Shown piece by piece: positions 37,077 through 47,267 of a DNA stretch of 64,000 nucleotides (the first letter of the stretch is position 1; every line of letters begins with the position of its first letter). The notes beneath the pieces are model-generated. The model saw only the letters and a list, made by a program, of their open reading frames with translations. It was not told where the DNA came from and made no database searches. The DNA is from Cannabis sativa (lineage: Eukaryota > Streptophyta > Magnoliopsida > Rosales > Cannabaceae). The stretch lies in contig NC_083604.1 in NCBI RefSeq assembly GCF_029168945.1, forward strand, positions 67,720,211-67,784,210, given 5' to 3'. Both the position numbers and the translations under genes were made by a program.

Positions 37077-40000
37077 AACTCCTACTTGCACTAATCTAAA
37101 ATAAAAAGTGCATTTCAAATAATCTCAACACCTTGATATTTAAATCAAGTGTAGTATGTAGTATACTCTCTGTAATAGGATCTGACAGGTTGTATTAATA
37201 CAACCTTTTCTCCACCATTACATTTCCTTAATCACAAAATACTTGATATTGTGAAATTCCTCTCTATATGTCTACTCCCTTAGGGATACTGGATTCTTTA
37301 CTTTTTGGCATCTACTTTTGCGTTAATCAAGAAGTAACACTAGTAGTTTATAAATGTTGAAACAATGCCAAACATGTATAGAACTTTCCTTAGACTGAAT
37401 AAGTATCTTTCCTGCAACTTTAACATTCAGTCTCTCTCTGGTAGACTTAGAGACTTCAGATAGGTTTTTACACTTCTCCAAAATCACTAGTCCACCCCCA
37501 GAGTAATCACCATCTCATCAGCAGACTTTCTAGCACTAAGGCAAGTCTAGAAATCTGATTTAGTGTAGTCTAAGGGTATTAAATACACCCTTATCGACTA
37601 ACATATAGTTCATCTTCTTAATCTTAAGATTCACTTGATTGTCTTCTAATTTTCCTTTCCTAGGTTAATTTGATACCTACTCATTACTCCCACTCAACAG
37701 CAGGTGTTTGGTCTAAGGCATACTAAAGCATATTTGAGACCTCTCACTGTTGATTCAAGAAATTCTTTCATGGCTTTATCTTTTCTTGAATAGTTGAGAC
37801 TTTTCCTTAGATAAATAAAATCTATGTTTAGAAGTCGAGAAGCTTCTATAGATTGCCATTAGAAAAGAAAATGCTTCAGCATCTTACTAAAGTAAGTTGC
37901 TTGCACTAGAGTAAGTAATTAACCAGGTATACCACAAGCCATAGGTTTAGATAAGCTCCAACCTATAATACTAGGAACAAGAAGTTTTGTTAAGTCCATT
38001 GAATAGACTTACTAACAAAAATTTCCTTTCATGTCCTTGTAATAGAAAACTTTTGGTTGTTCCATATGAATAGTTTTAACTATAGTTCTCTTGGCTTTGT
38101 TTTTTAGTTTCTTATTTTGACAATCCATTACTTTTTTAAACTAACAATGAATTTTAATCATCAGTGTCTTCCAAGTCATAACAGGGTGAGTTCCTTGAAA
38201 CCGTCCCACTACGACAAGGTACCGTGAATATTGTCTAAGAATCTAAATGGCATTAACCTCTTCGGTTGTGTTAAGAAAACAGAGGCAGTGGGATCACCTT
38301 ATTTCGAATAAGATGATAGAACACTTTTAGAATCAAGAAAAAATATCTACTTTATTTGCTACTTTATTTTCAGACTTAATCATTTTCTTAGAAAAGTAGT
38401 ATTTGTTGAAACAAACACTTTCTTATCTAATGACTATGGGATGGTCCACCCTTCATCACTCAGAATAGCTAACAAACATGCAAACCTTGGTTAACAGTTC
38501 TAGCTTTTCTTAAGATTACGATTAGGTCATCCATGAATCTAGTAATGATTTATACTAAGTACACAACCATTCCATCATTCTGAAATTTTCCTTTCACTAG
38601 GGTATTTCCTTAGAAGGACTTAGGCAACGACTAGTAACTAATCATCAATATGCAAATCGAATTTCTGTGGATATAAGTTTGGATATAATTCAAAAAATCA
38701 ACTTAATGATCTTTGAACTGCATAAGTAACAAATATTTATCCACCCCTATCAGCTCGCAAGATCTTTAAACACTTACCTTAATGGTTTTTTCACCATTGC
38801 TAGAAATTCATGAAATTTTTCAAACATTTCAAATTTCTTTTGCATAAGGTAAAATCTAGAGTGATCGTTTTAAGAATATAACGAAAACTCATATCCACCC
38901 CTGAATGTACATCCATCTGCGAATGAGAATGATCTTGTTAAAACCATTATGAACAAGATACAAATACCATAGATTTATAAAATGTGGTTGTGTCTTTTGA
39001 TGACGTAGGTTTAGTTACAATAAAGAGTTCTTAGAATAGTCTAAGTGGATTTTGGTCACAGAATATTAAACTCACATTCCATATTAACATACAGTTTGAA
39101 TCCATTGATAGAAAATGGTTATTAAACACTTGTGAAAGTTGAACTGTATTGTATTCTCGAAGTAGAAATATAAAATTTCTATTGGGAATCTAAAATTTAA
39201 AGTCAAAGACTTAAATTTATACCAAATATACATGAGTAATTCTTCTTTCTTGGACCACCACTACTAATCTGACTCTAAGTCTGATTTGCCTAAAGTAGGC
39301 ATATATAAGTAGGATATTTCTAAGATTGAGGATTTATATCATTTCGGGATAGAATGTCGGGAATATAATCACATGCGCTATTCAATTTCTTAAGAGGAAA
39401 TAGAATGACATTATATGATTTATAAACCATTCATCCAATGATATATTATTTAAGCTAATTCGAAATGAATAAGCTAAGAGGAATAAAGGATAATTTTGAA
39501 TTTAAAATAAGAATCCAATGATGTCCCGATTAGCGAGAGTCAAAGTTATTCTTACTTTTATAAACTTCTTGTTTCATATTGTAAATACTTGTCTAAGGTG
39601 TCATCTATTGATGAACAACTAGATGTTGCATTTAAAATAGTTATCTATCGAGATCTAACACTATTATGTTTGTCTAATGGATGACAATCTATTACGGATT
39701 TGTCCGATTAAAACAACAAGCCAAGTTAGACCAACAATGAAGATTCGAAATTTAAACTACATTAATAACAGAAAATAACATGGTTCAATATAAATTCACA
39801 CACAATTTAGAAATTATTAAACATATAGCAAATAGGAATGACAAGCGAAAATAGTAAAACATACAATCCTAAATAATTTACAAGGTCTTCAACAAACTGA
39901 TATCAGTGTCCCATTTAGGCGAGAGTCAAAGATACCATCCATTGAATAGAGTTGTCAGCTCATCTAAAATGATAAACATTCTAGCTACCTTTTATTCGAT

Positions 40001-40163
40001 CAAGATAAGAATTCAACGTTGTCCCGTTTAGGGGAGAGTCGAGGCCATTCTATCTTATGAGCTTCCACCATTGTTTCATACTTTTGTAAGTGTTATTAAT
40101 AGTCGCCACCATTAGGGTGATCCATACTAAAAATGAAATACTTACTAATCATACTTATCTTTC
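37077..40163 (-). pseudogene. Degenerate internal region of the second Copia element
   Basis: About 3.1 kb sits upstream of the polypurine tract and has no open frame of note. Close to the tract, near 37150, a minus-strand phrase NLSDPIT resembles the end of Copia RNase H (usually ADPFTK). The second LTR that should close the right side is missing. A gagag next to 40163 (40164-40168) matches the gagag before 35190, but without an LTR end there I do not count it as a proven target duplication. Confidence 0.55.
39523..40055 (+). repeat. Three spaced copies of a gtccc...gagagtc motif
   Basis: Copies start at 39523, 39908 and 40021 and read roughly gtccc-g/a-tttag-gcgagagtc, each followed by a aaagt/at-type tail. 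They sit in the non-coding internal region of the second Copia element, at irregular spacing. Confidence 0.6.
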
Positions 40164-40177
40164 GAGAGATGGCCCTG

Positions 40178-41492
40178 TGTTGTGATATTTTACACACGCA
40201 AGTGCACGTATCGTGACAAGTAGTAAACTCACTAAGAGTGAGGTCGATCCCACGAGGATTGTAGTTAAGTACGTTAAAATTAAACTCTTACTTCTATTTT
40301 GTGAATAAAATTTAAGAAAATATTACAACTAGAAAATAATAGTGAAAGAAGAAGCAATTAAACTAATAAGGAAATTAACAGTTAATAAAAACTAGGGCTT
40401 CGACTTCAATTGTTTCTATTGATTATGGCCTAATATGATTATCTCCCTATTATTAATTTCTATGCAACAACATGTTTACTTAGGTAATTTATAGTCTTCT
40501 CAGATATATAAATCTCAATTACATGCAAACTTTCTACTCTCGTGATAAATTTAACATGCAACAGGCATTAAACACAAAAACCCTATAAGCTATCTAAACC
40601 ATATAGGTACTCTCGTCCTATATCGAAATTCAGTTCTATTTCATTATAGCATAATTGACACTCACTTCTCAGATCTCGCATCAAAATCATAGATAATTAA
40701 TTGGTGATCAGGTAATTAAAAGTAGTTAAGCACGAATGAAATAGAATACATAGAATTTAGGGGGAAAATAAATCATATTAAAACCATAAAACAATGTCAA
40801 ACAACATCCATCTAACCCTAATTAAGTGTTTAGCTACACATGTTCATGGAAGCAAAATTACACATATTAACTTTAAGAAGAGAAGAAGATAGAGAATAAA
40901 ATAATGCTGAAAAGCCCTCTGCAGAATGCCTCCAGTATTGACTTCTGTCTCTGAAATTCGTACTCTTTTTTCCCTCTAAAATTGCTTGACCAAAACTATT
41001 GAAGTCCACTTCTTTTATAGCCAAAAAATGATAAAATAAGATAAAAATCGCTGAAGAGAAAAAACCTATTCTCCTTAGGATTAGAAAACCTATTCTGCTT
41101 AGGATTAGAAGAGGAGGTGATTTTTCTGCTGCGTTGACTGATAGTATTTTGGCCATAACTCTCTCGAAATTGGATAACTTAAGATGTTTCGAAAAGATAA
41201 AAGAGAGATCTAGAACTTTTATGTTTTGGCTTTTTCTAAAATATGACCAGAACATAGTCGAATTCAGGCTTGAAGTTTCAGCTTTATTTTCTTGCACAAT
41301 TTTCTCTATTTTAAATATCATCTTTTTGTGAGATATTTTTATCTTTTTCCTCTGATATTTTTCTAGTCTTCTTTTATTTTAAATCTGCAAAAATAAAAGA
41401 TAACAAGCGTAAAAATACTCCAATCACGATTAAAACTCAATTAAAAAATATACTAAACTTAATCTAAAATTAATAATAAAAATTAGCTAATA
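40178..41492. mobile_element. Unclassified 1315-bp insert with 5-bp flanking repeat
   Basis: The segment starts tgttgtgatattttac and ends aattagctaata. It is flanked by ccctg at 40173-40177 and 41493-41497. On its right side it splits the Copia frame right after the VLLQG motif. The beginning (cacgcaagtgcacgtatcg, then cgatcccacgaggat) is a phrase I associate with dispersed plant retroelements, but no coding region or paired LTRs exist here. A solo LTR or short derivative is possible. Confidence 0.5.
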
Positions 41493-41751
41493 CCCTGCAG
41501 AAGAACTTGCTTGGTTGTCTTGTCCTTTATAAGACAAGACAGTTCATCAAATTCAAGAATGACATAGTTATGCTTGGTAAATTGAGAAATGCTAAGTAGG
41601 TTTTTGGTGACACTAGGCACATGAAGTATGTCTTGTAAAACATATGAATGATTAGGGAAATTAGTGCAAGCAAACTTGATCCAATATGATGTATAGGAAG
41701 AGAGGATCAATTACCTACAACTACTTTGGCTTTGCTTTTGTAGTCAGCTGC
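41493..41751 (-). pseudogene. Copia protease-end / pre-integrase fragment
   Basis: The minus-strand frame 41710-41483 carries DILHVPSVTKNLLSIS and a KQVLLQG end, the standard region between Copia protease and integrase. It is bounded on the right by the Tat LTR and on the left by the 40178-41492 insert. The matching gag half lies at 54110 onward. Confidence 0.85.
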
Positions 41752-42533
41752 TGTTGACCGAGGTTTTCGGCAACTAATAAAATATGATTATACTATTGAG
41801 CTGTAAGAAAGTGAGAGAAGGATTTTTACGTGGTTGGGGCATTAATGAGCCTTAGTCCACGAGTCTTTGTTATTTATGGATGTATTTAATACAGAATTTA
41901 TACTTGGGAGGATGTCACCCTTATAAATACAGAGAATGTTCTTGGTGAGTATTTACTCTTCTTGCTCATATGCAGCCCAAGATTTTCGATCCCATTTAAT
42001 GAGCTTTGAGGGGGTATTTATAGTGTTTTGGTGGGGTAATCCCTAGAATTGTTCTTACAAGTGTATCTGTAAGTATCCATAAAGTTGGGTATTCCCAACA
42101 AATATACCATGAGTAATGCATGGTCAAATCCCTAGGTGCTGTAGGGTTTTTATGAGGAATGTCCTTTTTGGCCTTGTGATTGATGTGACTCTTCACAGTG
42201 TAGCCGTCGCTAGACTTAAATGATCATTACTGTGGCGCTGCTGGTTGGAGGTTGTGCCGTCAGACTTTATTGCGTGTTGCAGTCTCTACACGCTTCCTCC
42301 CATGCAGCATTTAATGCGACTTGATTGCTCAGGAGAAGCCTGACACCCCATGGAGATGCTTTAGTGCTATGTGAGCCTCCGGGAGCACCTTGAACTCCGG
42401 GTGCCTCCTCCGGGACCTATGTCCAGGATGTTTCCTTGTGGCATACAAAGACTTAGCAAATATTTATAAATTATCTGATCCACGTGTCCCTGTCCGGTTG
42501 GTCCACGTATATTGGGCGAAATCAGGGGCAACA
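41752..42533 (-). repeat. 3' LTR of the Tat element
   Basis: 782 bp, tgttgaccgagg...ggggcaaca as read on the plus strand. On the minus strand a TATA box (ctataaatac, plus 42014-42023) lies inside. It differs from the 5' LTR at six positions by my alignment, four of them A/G transitions. Confidence 0.93.
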
Positions 42534-42550
42534 TTTACCCCCCAAGCCTT
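42534..42550 (-). promoter_or_regulatory. Polypurine tract of the Tat element
   Basis: Read on the minus strand, a ggcttggggggtaaa stretch directly precedes the 3' LTR. This is the usual site of plus-strand priming in LTR retrotransposons. Confidence 0.75.
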
Positions 42551-42581
42551 GTTTATTTAAAAAATGAAACAAGGCTTGCTC

Positions 42582-42779
42582 AGGTGCCTCCGGTTGACTC
42601 CTTGGTTTCTTGGCACAAGCCTAGAGCGCGTGAGGGTGTGTTTAATGATGGCATTTAATGCAGCGATTGGCTTTTTGCAGAGGTGTCTCCGGTCGACTCC
42701 TCGGTCTCCTGGCACGAGCTTAGGGCACGTGAAGGGGCATTTAATGATGGCATTTAATGCATCGATTCGCTTTTTGCAG
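42582..42779 (+). repeat. Two tandem 99-bp units between the 3' LTR and the antisense gene
   Basis: Units 42582-42680 and 42681-42779 both begin aggtg-c/t-ctccgg and end ctttttgcag. A partial third unit (aggtcgattcg) follows. They lie upstream of the antisense gene's TATA box, so they may be part of its promoter; that is inference. Confidence 0.8.
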
Positions 42780-42963
42780 AGGTCGATTCGTTTCATGCCC
42801 ATTGATTGATGCGGCGCATTAATGGTGTCAGTCGGATACTCAAACGTTTCCACCGCCTTTATTGCAAATCAATCTGGCTCGTTGATCCTTGGGTATTTGA
42901 ATCGTGCGTTTCCCCCACCGTTCGATTGGTAGGTGGTGACGCCTGTTCCACATGCATTTTTGC

Positions 42964-42972
42964 CTATAAAAG
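42964..42972 (+). promoter_or_regulatory. Candidate promoter of the antisense gene in the Tat element
   Basis: The sequence ctataaaag is followed by a leader and by a possible 5' UTR intron from gtaagc at 43168 to ttcacag at 43623. Splicing would place the leader just before the ATG at 43632. Inferred from sequence only. Confidence 0.45.
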
Positions 42973-45150
42973 CCACCATCTTTCCTTCATTTCGGTTACT
43001 TTCCATTTCTTGCCAACTTTGCTCGAATTTCCTAGAGAGAAAATTCTCAAACCCAGCACGAAGCCTTTGAACACTTTGCGATTTTCCCAGTTCTTCCTTG
43101 CTTGCTGCTACCAGTCCTTCTCGTCTTTACTCGACTTACATCAGGACCCCCAGTTCAATGCTTTATTGTAAGCTTCTTACATCCTTTGGTAATGATATGC
43201 TATTACTTGTTCTGTTTGTTCTTTTCTGGGTTCACATTCGAGATTTCTGGGCATGCAAGTGTTTAAGTCCTTCATGTATTCTGTTTTGCATTTACTGCTT
43301 TAGTTGTAGGATCGCCATTATCATGCCTCTGTTGTTATTGTGCACTTTCATTGTAGAAGACCACACGCTCTTCGTTCAAGGGTTGCTTAGGGCATAGAGT
43401 AGGATCTTTTCTTTCTGTTTCCTTTATCGTGTAAAACCACCTTCTGCGATTTTACTGCACCCGACACTTGTTCAGGGAATCTTTCTAGGGTTTTCCGTGT
43501 GACACGTGTCCGGAGGGGGCCTCTTTCCAGTGGTTAGGGGACCCCCACTCCCTTTTTCTTGACTTAGGGTTTGGTATGGGGCCTAACTGCTGGAATTTTC
43601 TCTTCTCTATTTTTTTTTCACAGAATAGAAAATGTCTGCCTCTGGCTCGAAGTCCTCAAAGAAAAGCGGGAAACGCATGGCTACTCTAGAGGAGGTCTCC
43701 TTGGGACCCGTTGCCTAGGAGGGGTATAAGTCCCGGGCAACCGGATGGGAAGCGGCCGAGCTCCATTCCACCTTAACCTGTCCCCATCAACTGGAGAATA
43801 TTGTGGAAGTTGCTGGGATCAAGCCTTCCACCTCAGGAACCTACCATCGACCACCTCGCGATGCGGAGACGCCCAGCCATAATTATGGCGGCTTCGGAGC
43901 TTGGAGCCAGACGCACTTGATGGCTGGTGCCATGCTTCCTCTTCAGGACTACTTTGTTAATTTTCTTGTTTTTGTCGGCCTTGCGCCATACCAACTCATT
44001 CCCCAAGCTTATCGCCTGCTCTCAGGCTTATTTATTTTTTATGCCGCCCGCGGATGGGGGTCTCCCCGCCCGGCAGAAATTTTGTACTTTTATGAACTTG
44101 TATCCGTCCCCAAGAAGGGGGACAAACTTAAGGACGATTTTTATGGGTTCCGGATCCATCCTGCTAACGAAGGGGTGGTTCCGTATAATAGGCAGACTCA
44201 CGTCAAGGAGTATCGCCATCGCTTTTTCTTTTCCTCCGGGTTCAGTGCAATGGACCACCCGTAGCTCCTTACTGAGTGGGTGAGGATCCCTCCATATCAG
44301 CGGACTGCCCCTACCCAGACCTTCCTCCGGAGGGCCCATGCCTTTGCTTCCTATGACCGAGCCGATCTGGACGTCGGGGGTTTGGTCACTACGGAAAACT
44401 GCAGGAAGGCCAAACTTATCCTTCCGCATCAATCCGTGGAGGACTCTAACCTCTCCCGGGTCATTTGTCCCAATGTAAGGGCGCCGGTCGCGGAGAAGAC
44501 CTTCCGGGACGAGATTATTGCCACGGCAAAGAAGAAATACCAGGACTATCTCTACCGGAAGGCCCAGGAGAAGGCATACTCTGAGGCCCAGGCGGCTTCC
44601 GGGAGGGGGCTTCGTGTGGGGAGCTCGGTGGTAAGAAGAAGCCAGGCAATTGCCGGGAAGTCCGAGGCTAAATTTTTTGACAAGATTCTTCAAGAAGAGA
44701 TTGGAGATCGTCCTACCGGGAGGCCCCTTCGCATTGAGGATTCTTCGGAGAGAAGGGCTCCCAGGTCACAGCCTTCGGTTCCAGAGCCAAACTCTGGGGC
44801 TCCTGGTGCCAGCACTTCCGGTGCCGGCGGTAAGTCTCATTTGATAATTCATTATGTTCCTTCCGTTGGCGAATATGCCAGTCGTAGGCCCGTAGGGTTC
44901 GACGAGCGTCTATATAGGTTTAGGATGCCCTCGACCCGGTGGGGGGATCGTTTGAAGGAATTTTATTTTTCAAACTTAGGAGATTTCCTAGGTTGGTCCT
45001 GGATGGGTTCTGGTCCTCCGGAACCTGTTCCCTTAGGTCCTTCAGCTTACATTACATCCAGCTGGTTCCGGCATTCGGACAGCTATCTCGGAGATGATGC
45101 TGCCAGCATTAAAGTTTAGGACTTTGCTAGGGCCGAATTAGGAAGTCCGG

Positions 45151-45229
45151 GTAGGAGTAGCTTATTTTCCATATCTTGCGTAAGTGGTTTCCCACGGATG
45201 TTTAACACTTGCCTATTTTTGTTAAACAG
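45151..45229 (+). other. Predicted intron 1 of the antisense gene
   Basis: Donor g|gtagga at 45151 and acceptor gttaaacag at 45229 restore the reading frame (phase 1) between the two flanking open stretches. A better-looking donor (gtaagt, 45180) does not keep the frame. Confidence 0.55.
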
Positions 45230-45992
45230 GTATCTCCATGGACGCCATCTTGGACCAGCTTGCCGGAGTTCACACTCCCGAGGCTCCTCCGGCCCGTACT
45301 TCTTCCCCAATAGCCCCTGCCCTAAAGGTCTCTTCCAGCACTCCCCCTGACACTATTGATTTAGTGGATGACGAGGAGGTGCTACCGGGAGAAGGTCAAG
45401 AAAAGCAATGGGGCTTTTCTGAGGAAGTCGCAGAGGGTGCGGGAGAGCTCCGAGCTCTTCCTGAGGAAGCTGAAGAAGGTGAAGAAGAGCCTGAGATTGC
45501 TCTGATTCGCAAGCTCAAGGGCAAGATGGTTGCCCAGGACGAGCCCAAGCGGCCTCGGAGAGCTGACACTTCTGCCCATGGTCTCGACGGTGGGGTCTCC
45601 CCCATGGAAGAACATCCTGCTCCTCCCAACATTGTGCTGACTCCAGTTCCTGGGGATGAGGTGAGGCAAGAGCTCCGGATAGCCAAGCATAACTATGCCA
45701 TGGACGAATACTCCTGGGGGTAGGCCGAGGTGGAAGCCCTTAGGAGGGTTTTGCGGGTTAGGTACAGGAAAGTATCAACAACACTGAGTACCACGATCCG
45801 TGGGACCTTAACTTGGACCCCCTTTCGGACTGGTTCCGTCGCTTCCTTGGGCCCACCTTGGCTCCTTTCGCCGCGGAGATGACTGGCGAGTTCGCTTCTC
45901 AGCTTACCCGGTGCGCACCTAAGCGGTTCGCAACTTGCGCCTCCCTGAACTCTATCTTCCAGGTCCAAGACCTCAGCCATTCCCTCACCGTG

Positions 45993-46069
45993 GTAAGTGC
46001 TTTACAGTTTTGCTTTTCCCTTCATTTTTCTTCTTGGGAATTCTTTCTTACACTTGTGTTATTTTTCAG
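45993..46069 (+). other. Predicted intron 2 of the antisense gene
   Basis: Donor gtg|gtaagt at 45993 and acceptor atttttcag at 46069 are near consensus. The 77-bp removal keeps phase 0 between frames that each match coding composition. Confidence 0.65.
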
Positions 46070-46924
46070 CTTACTACTGAGGCTGGCCGCCTCTCCAAGA
46101 ACATCATTAATCATGGCTTCGTTCTATCTGACTTTGGGGACATGAACGACGTCAGGAAGGTCCTCTAGGACCTCACTGCGGAGAGGCAGCTCTACCAGGA
46201 GGCTGCTGAGCGCCGGGAGGCTGCTGCCAAGGCCAATGAGGAGGAGGCCAAACGGAGGGAGGCCCAAGCGGAGGCCATGATCCGGGACGAGGCCCAGCGG
46301 AGGGACAGGCTGGAGGCCCAGCATCAGGAGGAGCTGAGGGCAGAAAGCAAGGCTGCTGCCAAGGCCAAGCGGGAGCTCCGGGAGGCCAAGGAAGCTTTGG
46401 ACGAAATGGTTGCCAAGGTGAGATCCTTAGAGGAAACTCACCAGGCGAACTTAGAGTCCAAGGCCGCTCTAGCCGCGGAGCTGTAGGAGCTCAGGGACTT
46501 CAAGGAACAAACCATCAAGAAGGCAAAAAGAGCCGAGCTCCTTTCTCCTGTTTCCTGCGGCCGGTGCCCAAAGCGCTTCGACGATGGAGTCTACATGGCT
46601 TGGTCTACCAACGACCAAAATATCAAGCTTACCTTCTATCCCAAACCTGAGGAAATGATTGCCAAATTTTGGGAGAAGAAGAAGAAGCTTGATGCCATGG
46701 TAGAGGCGCGTATTGGACCTCGCCTTCCTCCGCGTATTGACTGAGCTGCTTCGAGATTAACCCAATAAAACCAAGATTCCACCCACTTCTTTTATTATTA
46801 TTATTATCTCTTTTTTTTTTTGTACATATTTGCTGCTGCCTTGGAACAATATATTTAGGTAGCAGTTTTTATTCGAAGGGGAGACAATTTTTAAGGCCTA
46901 TCCCCGGGCCGTTTGTATGTATAT

Positions 46925-47110
46925 GACCTGCCCTTTGGGTCAGGATATTTATATGTTATCTTTCTTTTGCCACATATTTCTCTTTTTAACCTGTCCTTTG
47001 GATCAGGATTTTTATACTTATGCTTTTTATTTTTGTGCATACTTTTCGACCTGTCCTTTGGGTCAGGATATTTTACTTTTTGACCTGCCCTTTGGGTCAG
47101 GATATTTTAC
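46925..47110 (+). repeat. Four copies of a gacctgccctttgggtcagg motif
   Basis: Copies begin at 46925, 46988, 47048 and 47082. Each contains an imperfect inverted repeat (cctg...cagg around cctttgg) and is followed by ata-ttt. They lie exactly between the end of the antisense gene (46744) and the end of pol (47268), which converge here. Confidence 0.85.
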
Positions 47111-47267
47111 TTAGTTTGTTTTTCTGTCTGTCCGTGCGGTATACCCTAGTACCCCCCTGAGTGGCCTAGAAACTTTGTTTTTAAGGCACTCAGTTTTATT
47201 TAACATGTAGAGGAGGTATACATTTGGACGGTACAAACTCTTTGGACAAAATCTAAGTTTTATTTCG

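Larger units (their letters stand above)
43632..46744 (+). pseudogene. Antisense extra gene of the Tat element ('putative gypsy type transposon' family)
   Basis: The plus-strand frame from ATG 43632 runs to a natural TGA at 46742-46744, with two apparent GT-AG introns (45151-45229 and 45993-46069) and one apparent frameshift near 45765-45790. The N-terminal part (LQDYF...LAPYQLIPQAYR, then FYAARGW) matches the plant family usually called 'putative gypsy type transposon'. The middle is acidic and Pro-rich, and the C-terminal part (about 46170-46560) is Glu/Ala/Lys-rich coiled coil. Six in-frame stops, all TAG, break it: 43716, 44262, 45117, 45721, 46166 and 46484. The function of this family is unknown; it is carried by Tat elements on the strand opposite gag-pol. 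Confidence 0.8.

Noticed and set aside
40164..40168. gagag as the target duplication of the second Copia element
   Set aside because: It matches the five bases before 35190, but no LTR end adjoins it and the motif is low in complexity, so chance is likely.
44028..44693. 221-codon minus-strand frame opposite the antisense gene
   Set aside because: It is the shadow of the GC-rich plus-strand coding sequence and has no recognisable domain; the plus strand carries the family match and splice sites.
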